Shown piece after piece: positions 1 to 5,153 of a DNA stretch of 6,486 bases. This DNA is from Terriglobales bacterium (GTDB lineage: Bacteria; Acidobacteriota; Terriglobia; Terriglobales; Acidobacteriaceae): positions 1-6,486 of the forward strand of contig JASHXK010000093.1 of NCBI GenBank assembly GCA_030043575.1. Direction: 5' to 3'. The notes beneath the pieces were generated by a model. It saw nothing but the letters and a program-made list of their open reading frames with translations. It ran no database searches and had not been told where the DNA came from. Each line of letters starts with the position of its first letter. The first letter of the stretch is position 1. A program made the translations under genes and the position numbers.

Positions 1-1145
1 TGAGCATTGGTCTCAGCCAGTTCACGACGCGAGCCTTCCGCACTGGCACGGCTGGTTTCCAGATCCGCCGCCATGCGGTTGAACGACTCCACCAGCTTGC
101 CGATTTCCGAGCCGGCTTTAACATCGACGCGGTAATCGAGACGACCGCGGGAGATCTCGTGCGTTGCTTCTGCTAATGCCACCAGAGGACGGGTCACAGT
201 CTTCGACAGGAACAACGCCAGCCAGGTCGACGCGAACAGAATACCGACCGTCAACAACAACAGAAGTCCAAGATATGTGCGTCGTAGCCTTCGCCGTTGC
301 AGGCGCAATTCGCGATACTGATCCTGGCTGTGCTCGATGTCGCGCAACGTGCTCATATAGTTCTGCGGCAGTGGCATGGCAACCAGGACTTGACCATGGG
401 CACCAACATTGGCACGCCCTAAGACATACATCTGGCCCTGCACGTCGAACGGTCGTGCCTCTCCTGGCTTAGCGGCCGCCGGGGGCAAATTGCCGCGCAG
501 CAGCGGCCACGCCTCAGGAGCGTGGAAACTCGCCTCGACCTCACCTTCAACCAGGGCGAAGGCAAACACGCCCTGCAGCGTTACCTCGCTGCGGCGGAAT
601 TCATCGAGGATGGAAGTAAAGTTCCCGGTGTGGAAAGACTTCTGCGCATCGGGCGTTGCCGCAATTCGCTGCGCTTCATCCTGCGCATTGGTCTGCGCAT
701 ATTCGGTGAGCAGCGAAGCAATGACGTTGGTCCGATATTCGACATCTTCCGCCGGCCGGGAGAACCACTTCTCGATGGAACGATTGATCAGCCCATACGA
801 AAACAGGAAGAGGAAGATCACCGGCCCCAGCGACAACAGCAGTGCGCCTAAGACCATCTGGCTGCGGAACCTGGAACCCAGCACGCCGGTCTTGCGTTCA
901 GCATAGAGCCGCAGCAGGGTGCGAATCAGCACGAACGTCAACGCAACGAACAACAAGAAGATCAGCGCCGAGACGGAAGCAAAGATGATGGTTTCTTCGC
1001 TGGTGTCGGGTTGCAAGAAGGTCAGCTTGAAGGTCGCTTGCGCCAGAATGACCGTGAACAGGAAGAAAATACAGATGGACAGAGCGACGATTGCGGGAGT
1101 ACTGCTACGTTTCTTCTCTCGCCGGATTGGTGAATTCAATGCCAA
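1..1145 (-). CDS. NtrY-like membrane sensor histidine kinase, N-terminal part (3' end beyond window)
   Basis: The reading frame stays open from 1145 to the left edge, giving 381 residues. Membrane segments are seen at about residues 17-36, 53-76, 97-119 and 293-313. A roughly 170-residue, probably extracytoplasmic sensory region lies between the third and fourth. A HAMP domain follows at about 314-366 (TRPLVALAEATHEI, then GSEIGKLVESFNRMAADLE), with the start of a coiled linker after it. Three N-terminal helices, a sensor domain, a fourth helix and HAMP is the layout of NtrY-type kinases, which continue with PAS, HisKA and HATPase_c domains; those would lie off the left edge, so catalytic function is inferred. 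An in-frame TAG at 1155-1157 and no ATG before residue 97 force a TTG start. TTG at 1145 (purine-rich GAGAG upstream) is preferred, with TTG at 1139 as the alternative. Related kinases often pair with an NtrC-type sigma-54 regulator, which is not visible here. Confidence 0.88.
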   Translation of the reverse strand, partial: MALNSPIRREKKRSSTPAIVALSICIFFLFTVILAQATFKLTFLQPDTSEETIIFASVSALIFLLFVALTFVLIRTLLRLYAERKTGVLGSRFRSQMVLGALLLSLGPVIFLFLFSYGLINRSIEKWFSRPAEDVEYRTNVIASLLTEYAQTNAQDEAQRIAATPDAQKSFHTGNFTSILDEFRRSEVTLQGVFAFALVEGEVEASFHAPEAWPLLRGNLPPAAAKPGEARPFDVQGQMYVLGRANVGAHGQVLVAMPLPQNYMSTLRDIEHSQDQYRELRLQRRRLRRTYLGLLLLLTVGILFASTWLALFLSKTVTRPLVALAEATHEISRGRLDYRVDVKAGSEIGKLVESFNRMAADLETSRASAEGSRRELAETNA

Positions 1146-1209
1146 CTTCGCTCTCTACCACATCGGAAACGTGAATCGCCCTCAACTGATTGTGGGCTCG
1201 ATTCAAGTG

Positions 1210-1223
1210 GGAGCGTGCGCTCC
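1210..1223. repeat. Perfect 6-2-6 inverted repeat next to the kinase promoter
   Basis: GGAGCG-TG-CGCTCC is a perfect palindrome around a 2-nt centre. It directly abuts the TATAAT box on its downstream side and so would cover the predicted transcription start. It could be a repressor operator, or it could form a hairpin at the very 5' end of the mRNA. The repeat is seen directly; the role is inference, and 6-bp arms in GC-rich DNA can arise by chance. Confidence 0.4.
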
Positions 1224-1229
1224 ATTATA
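1224..1229 (-). promoter_or_regulatory. Candidate -10 box (TATAAT) for the sensor kinase gene
   Basis: The minus strand reads TATAAT, an exact sigma-70 -10 consensus in a GC-rich intergenic stretch, about 79 bases before the TTG start at 1145. The predicted transcription start near 1217 gives a leader of roughly 70 nt. No good -35 box is found: the best hexamer at 16-bp spacing is TCGCTT, and there is no TG extension of the -10. The promoter is therefore either activator-dependent or a chance match. Confidence 0.4.
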
Positions 1230-1296
1230 TCCGCGATTCGCCTTGAAGCGACTAGCGCACTGCTCTTTTTACATTTTGGCCAAGGCTCCGTCGAAA

Positions 1297-1327
1297 AGGA
1301 GCTGCCTCCTGAGCGGGCTGGAGCCCG
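1297..1327 (-). terminator. Two adjacent short hairpins, possible weak terminator after the FecR-domain gene
   Basis: Read on the minus strand, the sequence forms CGGGCT-CC-AGCCCG (1327 to 1314) and then AGGAG-GCAG-CTCCT (1310 to 1297), followed by TTTTC including the last stem base. The second hairpin with its short T run is terminator-like, but the stem has only 5 bp and the U tract is short. It lies about 85-115 bases after the stop at 1411 and upstream of the candidate kinase promoter, which is where a terminator would separate the two transcripts. Confidence 0.25.
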
Positions 1328-1410
1328 ACAGCGGCGAACCCAGCAATCAGGCTCTTATGCGCACGCTGGAAAGCGCCCATAGCAATTCCCCCTAACCCGG
1401 AAAACAGTTC

Positions 1411-3192
1411 CTAATGCTTCGACGGCGAACCATGCGGAGCGGAAGCCGAGTGCGGCGCAGCTGGACTAGCATGTGGAGGAAACTCACGATCCTGCATTGC
1501 CCCGGCAGGTTTTCCAGCGTAAATGTTCGCCCGTTGCTGCGGCTCCAGAGGACGTCCAGGGTGTTCCGCCATCGCGGGCGCCTTCTGCTCGTAGGTCAGG
1601 TTCGGTTGCGGCGGCGGCGTTCTGGCCACAAGTGGAGGACGGGTTGCCTGCGGCGCGTTCGCCGGACGATTCTCCGGGGTGGGGCGATTGCCGGCGACCG
1701 GAGGATTCTCATGCGGCGGCTGCGGTACCGGCCTAGAGGCGGCCGGTGGCGGTGTCCGTGTCTCCTCAGGATTTGGGCGAGGCGGTTCAGCACCTCTCGG
1801 CGGAGGTGCCGCGGCGGTCGTGCGAACTGAGGGATGTTGCACAATCGTTGGCCGCTGCGCTGGTACTGGCGGGCGGGTCGACGCTGTGCCGGCGGCGATG
1901 GCGCGAGGCGTCGGATTGATCTCTGGATGCGGGATCACCTGCGCTCTGCTGAGCTGCTGCGGATTCACGTTCACCAGGTTGCGGGTCACAGGCTCGGCAT
2001 TGCGAAATGCGTTTGCCGAAACTGCCGTCGTCGCCGTTGTCTGATACCGGTAGTGAACATTGTTGATGTTCGTGACGTTGGTGATGTTGGTAATGTTGAT
2101 GTTGCGAACGTTGGTGACGTTGATCTGCCGCAAGTAGACATTGCTGTAGTGATACCAGGGATAGAACGGCTCACCCGGTCCGAGCGGGAACCACGCAGCC
2201 ACACCTGCAGCGCCAAATCCAATCGAGAATCCCGGCCCGCCAACAAATGCCACAAAAGCTGGACCGTAGATTGGCGCAACTGCGATGGGTCCAGGAATCC
2301 AGCCCCAGCGCGGGCCGATCAGTACCCACCGCCCATAGTGGAAAGGCGCGAAACCCCACGGTGCATCGTCGACCCAAGTCCAGCCCCACGGCTCGACCCA
2401 CACCCAGCGTCCATAGCGGTAGGGAATCCATCCCACCGGTACACTCGCGGGATACCACACCGGGCCGTATTCCGTTTCGTTGGCCCAGCTGCCGTAACCA
2501 TCCAGGTCGTAATAGCCCGGGACCTCGGGGCTGACATATTGTCGCGCCTGCGCATTCAGGTACTTCTGATCGCGCTGGTCCGACCACTGATCGAAGCTGT
2601 CAGGGCCAGCCACGGCGATCCACTGCAGCTGAACCGGATTGGTGCCGGTCAACTGCACCGCCTGGTTGCTGTCCACCAGCTGATTGATGTTGTCTCCGGT
2701 GACTTGCACTTCGCCCGTATTCACCGTGACCACGCTCGTGTTCTGATCGGGGTACGTCTCAATGCGGTAATCCCCGGCCTGAACGATGGTGATCGCAGCA
2801 TTGGGAGTGTCGATCTCGACCGTGTGATCGGGGCGCAAATCAAAGATGCGGAGCCGCAGGGTGCCTTCCGCCAACCCGAATTGCATGAGCTGGTCGGTGA
2901 TATTGGTTTCTGTCAGGTCGGTCTGCTGCGACATGCGAATCGCGACGTTCCCGGTCTCGAGCTCGGCGCGCGCGTTGACGTCGGTCCACAGCCGATCCCC
3001 GGTGGTCAGCGGATAGTTCAGCGTTGCCTGGCTCCAATCGTTTCCTCCGGCGGCTTCGAAGGAGACGGCTCCGTCCATGTAACTCAGCCGGACCACGCGG
3101 TCCGGAGGATCGCCTTCATCCGCGAATGCGTGAACGGCCAGAAACATCACGAAAAGTAATAGTGCCGCGAAGAGCTTGCTTTGGGTTTTCAC
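1411..3192 (-). CDS. Exported FecR-domain / DUF6600-type protein with Pro-rich tail
   Basis: This is a 593-aa secreted protein of unknown function. Residues 1-24 form a signal peptide (Lys near the start, hydrophobic core LFAALLLFVMFLAV, AFA before DEG). Residues 33 to about 180 resemble a FecR-type beta-rich domain, including the segments GDRLWTDVNARAELE and NTGEVQV. Residues 217-300 are rich in Trp, Tyr and Gly (GRWVWVEPWGWTWVDDAPWG, HYGRWVLIGPRWGWIPG), as I recall for DUF6600 proteins of Acidobacteria and some Proteobacteria. A Gly/Phe-rich stretch follows, then an Asn-Ile-Thr repeat (357-379), then a disordered Pro/Ala/Arg-rich tail to the end. Unlike classical FecR it has no evident cytoplasmic anti-sigma part or later membrane span, and no sigma factor or TonB receptor is adjacent, so an iron-signalling role is not supported. 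The GTG at 3192 is chosen because GGTGA precedes it and it gives a standard signal peptide. GTG at 3240 would add 16 residues and lacks a ribosome-binding site. Confidence 0.85.
   Translation of the reverse strand: MKTQSKLFAALLLFVMFLAVHAFADEGDPPDRVVRLSYMDGAVSFEAAGGNDWSQATLNYPLTTGDRLWTDVNARAELETGNVAIRMSQQTDLTETNITDQLMQFGLAEGTLRLRIFDLRPDHTVEIDTPNAAITIVQAGDYRIETYPDQNTSVVTVNTGEVQVTGDNINQLVDSNQAVQLTGTNPVQLQWIAVAGPDSFDQWSDQRDQKYLNAQARQYVSPEVPGYYDLDGYGSWANETEYGPVWYPASVPVGWIPYRYGRWVWVEPWGWTWVDDAPWGFAPFHYGRWVLIGPRWGWIPGPIAVAPIYGPAFVAFVGGPGFSIGFGAAGVAAWFPLGPGEPFYPWYHYSNVYLRQINVTNVRNINITNITNVTNINNVHYRYQTTATTAVSANAFRNAEPVTRNLVNVNPQQLSRAQVIPHPEINPTPRAIAAGTASTRPPVPAQRPTIVQHPSVRTTAAAPPPRGAEPPRPNPEETRTPPPAASRPVPQPPHENPPVAGNRPTPENRPANAPQATRPPLVARTPPPQPNLTYEQKAPAMAEHPGRPLEPQQRANIYAGKPAGAMQDREFPPHASPAAPHSASAPHGSPSKH
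2056..2124 (-). repeat. Asn-Ile/Val-Thr low-complexity repeat inside the FecR-domain gene
   Basis: About 23 codons encode an alternation of Asn with Val, Ile and Thr (INVTNVRNINITNITNVT and following). In DNA this appears on the plus strand as degenerate repeats of GTTGRTGTT- and GTGACGTTG-like units. It separates the Gly/Phe-rich globular part from the Pro-rich tail. The pattern suggests repeat expansion of short codon blocks. A beta-stacking or linker role would be inference. Confidence 0.6.
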
Positions 3193-3203
3193 CGTTTCAC
3201 CGT
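3188..3203 (-). promoter_or_regulatory. 8-bp tandem repeat carrying ribosome-binding site and GTG start of the FecR-domain gene
   Basis: On the minus strand ACGGTGAA occurs twice in a row. The GGTGA of the first copy (3201 to 3197) matches the part of the Shine-Dalgarno sequence complementary to CACC of the 16S rRNA 3' end. It sits 4 nt before the GTG of the second copy (3192), which is taken as the start codon. The GTG of the first copy is out of frame and meets a stop after three codons. This supports the shorter start. Confidence 0.4.
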
Positions 3204-3243
3204 TTCTTTCGTTCAGTCCCTCGCCTGCCGTAACCGGCACACA

Positions 3244-3260
3244 AGCGTAAGGGATACGCT
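3244..3260. repeat. Perfect inverted repeat in the leader of the FecR-domain gene
   Basis: AGCGTA and TACGCT form a perfect 6-bp stem around a 5-nt loop (AGGGA on the plus strand), about 50-70 bases before the GTG at 3192. It overlaps the region just ahead of the alternative GTG at 3240. It could be an operator half-site pair or a leader hairpin. No recognisable -10/-35 pair was found nearby, so its role is open. Confidence 0.3.
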
Positions 3261-3302
3261 GTTGACCTCGAAAACGTGTGGCGCGTGGAACTTAGAATAA
3301 AC

Positions 3303-3320
3303 CGGCGAAAGTCGTCGCCG
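3303..3320 (-). terminator. Candidate rho-independent terminator after the glycosyltransferase operon
   Basis: The minus strand forms CGGCGA-CGACTT-TCGCCG, a perfect 6-bp GC-rich stem with a 6-nt loop, followed by GTTTATTCT, which is moderately U-rich. It lies about 120 bases past the stop of the glycosyltransferase gene and ahead of the FecR-domain gene, the expected place for an operon end. The short stem and interrupted T run keep confidence low. Confidence 0.35.
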
Positions 3321-3442
3321 ATGCCGCCAGCAAGAATCCGAGGGCGGCAGAGGAATTCAGTCACCTGACCGTTCTCTTGCAAAATGTCTTCCAGAATAGA
3401 AACCCCACGCTAGCGAAAGGTTGCGCCATCGCCTTTTACGAG

Positions 3443-5128
3443 TCAGTGTGGCGGCGGAGGAGCCGCGACTACATCGCTGGCTGGAACTTCGAACAGCAAG
3501 TGGGCATAGCCGACCATGGCTACTGGCCGATACTGCTTGTCCAGGTAGGCTGCAGAGGGAGCGGGTTTTTCGACGCCCGTCAGCAGGTTCACTCGAACCA
3601 GGACCCGGCCGGCAACCGGCCGCGGTGGGTTCAGAACGACATCAGAATTCCTGCGGAGGAATTCATCGACAATCGCATTCTCCTGACCCCAATCCAGGTT
3701 ACTGTCCGCCAGAATCTTGTATGCATAGCGCCGGTCATGAACCCATTCGTTCATGTAGGGAATCATCTGCGGGTAATAGCTGGCGACCGAACCCGCCAGC
3801 CACAATACCAGAATGCCAAGCAGTGCCTTCTGCGGCCATGATTTCCTGGCGAAGTTCGAGAAGACCGCGCCGGCGATGATGGTTTCCATGGCGAGAGCGG
3901 GCAGGATGTGCCGGATGCCGATCTGCGCCTTACTGAAGAAAGACAGCCAGACAACGAGAATCATAGCCGCCGTTAGCAATAGCCCTTCTCCGGTAATCAA
4001 ATCTGCAAAGCGGCGATTCCTGAAGACCCAGAACAGGCCCCAGAGAAACAGAATCTGCAGCGCAATTGGCTCTTTGTAAAACCATGCCACCAGGTAATAG
4101 GACTTGAACGGGCGGAACGTTGGGCTGGAAGGATCGCGCAATTCACCAAGCAAGTAAATGTTGCCGAAGGTTTGACCGGCTTCTTCATCCCGCTTCATGA
4201 AGTCCAGTCCCTGGAGATATGGATAAGGCAGAGGGACCGCCATGTGACCGAGAAGCGGCATTTGCTGCAGCCGATTAAAAGACGCGGTCTCGAAATGATA
4301 GGCGCTCAAAGGCGTGAAAGTGCGATCGAAGACGAACGCCACATTGATGACGGCAACGAACCATCCGGCCGCGATCACGGCAAATAGAAAAGCACGCTTG
4401 AGCGTCAACAATCGCGGCGGGGCTTGCCTTAGCAGCACCACCAGCAGCCCAAGGAGGACAACCCCGTACAAGAAAATCGCAAAAGCCTTTGCAATCTGAG
4501 CCAGCGCCAGAACCAGACCGGCAACCACTGCATTCTGCCAGGTGGGCTGAAGAAGATAGCGGCGGACAAAGAACAGAGATGCCACGACCCCGACTGTGAA
4601 GTACATGTCGGTGGTGGCCAGGGTACCGTGCGCGATCAGGTTCGGAGAAAGCGTACAAAGCAGGCAGGCCGCTAACGCTGGAACCTCTCCATAAAGATCG
4701 AGTGCCCAGAAGAACACCAGAAGGCTCAGCACAAGCGTCGCCAAAATGGTGGGGATGCGGGCGCCGCGGTTGCGATAAAGCGGCCAGGCCAGCTTAGGGA
4801 GCAGATGATGGCTCTGCATGTAGTGACCGAGCAACTGAGGCGCGGCGTTCAGGGCGGAAATCGGCATCTGGCTGTTGCAATAGTTTGGGATAAGACGGTC
4901 TGCATCTAAATGTAGAATCTGGCCGCCGTATAGCAAATGATGCAGTTCATCCGTGGTGGTGGAGGCGTTGAGCCCGACAATTACATCCAGTACGGCCGAG
5001 CAGACGAGCAGAACAGTCAGGCAAATGGCCGACGAACGGCTGATCCGCCGACGGCGCTGTGAGACAGGTGTCGCCGCGCTCTGCCCATCGTGTGCGCGAT
5101 TGGATTCCTCGCCCAAAACCGGCGGCAC
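3443..5128 (-). CDS. Polytopic GT-C glycosyltransferase (GT39 / PMT_2, ArnT-like family)
   Basis: This 561-aa multi-pass inner-membrane protein probably transfers a sugar from a polyprenyl-phosphate donor at the outer membrane face. A basic N-terminus (QRRRRISRSS) precedes the first helix (about 34-53). The first extracytoplasmic loop then carries TTTDELHH (57-64), matching the Asp-Glu motif that is catalytic in GT-C enzymes of this type. Further helices lie at about 126-144, 149-167, 198-234, 246-267, 352-370, 380-399, 412-426 and 434-452. Family-like segments are LSPNLIAHGTLATTDMY (160-176), IGIRHILPALA (403-413) and SNLDWGQ (476-482) in a soluble C-terminal region. The frame is open back to an ATG at 5350, but that would overlap the preceding gene by 197 bp and its extra residues look like shadow sequence. 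GTG at 5128, 10 nt after GGAGG, is preferred. Acceptor and sugar cannot be told from the sequence. Confidence 0.85.
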   Translation of the reverse strand: MPPVLGEESNRAHDGQSAATPVSQRRRRISRSSAICLTVLLVCSAVLDVIVGLNASTTTDELHHLLYGGQILHLDADRLIPNYCNSQMPISALNAAPQLLGHYMQSHHLLPKLAWPLYRNRGARIPTILATLVLSLLVFFWALDLYGEVPALAACLLCTLSPNLIAHGTLATTDMYFTVGVVASLFFVRRYLLQPTWQNAVVAGLVLALAQIAKAFAIFLYGVVLLGLLVVLLRQAPPRLLTLKRAFLFAVIAAGWFVAVINVAFVFDRTFTPLSAYHFETASFNRLQQMPLLGHMAVPLPYPYLQGLDFMKRDEEAGQTFGNIYLLGELRDPSSPTFRPFKSYYLVAWFYKEPIALQILFLWGLFWVFRNRRFADLITGEGLLLTAAMILVVWLSFFSKAQIGIRHILPALAMETIIAGAVFSNFARKSWPQKALLGILVLWLAGSVASYYPQMIPYMNEWVHDRRYAYKILADSNLDWGQENAIVDEFLRRNSDVVLNPPRPVAGRVLVRVNLLTGVEKPAPSAAYLDKQYRPVAMVGYAHLLFEVPASDVVAAPPPPH

Positions 5129-5138
5129 TGTCAGTGAG

Positions 5139-5143
5139 CCTCC
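5139..5143 (-). promoter_or_regulatory. Ribosome-binding site GGAGG setting the GTG start at 5128
   Basis: The minus strand reads GGAGG in the 25-bp gap between the TPR protein stop (5154) and the GTG at 5128, with a 10-nt spacer. It is the only strong Shine-Dalgarno match ahead of the membrane part of the glycosyltransferase. A CTG lies at 4-nt spacing but is a rare start codon. The site argues against the long, overlapping start at 5350. Confidence 0.55.
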
Positions 5144-5153
5144 AATGGCGGAT

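Noticed and set aside
409..906. 165-codon open frame on the plus strand across the sensor kinase
   Set aside because: It lies opposite a continuous kinase frame with HAMP and membrane helices; composition and lack of motifs mark it as a shadow.
1265..1276. T-rich tract on the plus strand (CTCTTTTTACAT) as a plus-strand terminator
   Set aside because: No strong GC stem precedes it and no plus-strand gene is supported upstream.
919..1395. 158-codon open frame on the plus strand spanning the kinase start and the intergenic gap
   Set aside because: It covers both the kinase N-terminus in antisense and the control region; no ribosome-binding site or family motif supports it.
1500..1900. Proline-rich coding stretch considered as possible pseudogene decay or frameshift
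   Set aside because: The frame stays open to the stop and the Pro/Ala/Arg composition is typical of the disordered tails of these exported proteins.
1834..3159. 441-codon open frame on the plus strand opposite the FecR-domain gene
   Set aside because: It is the antisense of a well-supported gene with signal peptide and family motifs; its product is Arg/Val/Asp-rich without a recognisable fold, as expected from a GC-rich reverse-frame shadow.
3197..3382. 61-codon minus-strand frame starting with TTG behind GGAAG, just before the exported-protein gene
   Set aside because: Although it has a fair ribosome-binding site, it runs through the terminator-like hairpin and the leader inverted repeat, overlaps the alternative start at 3240, and its Arg-rich product shows no motif.
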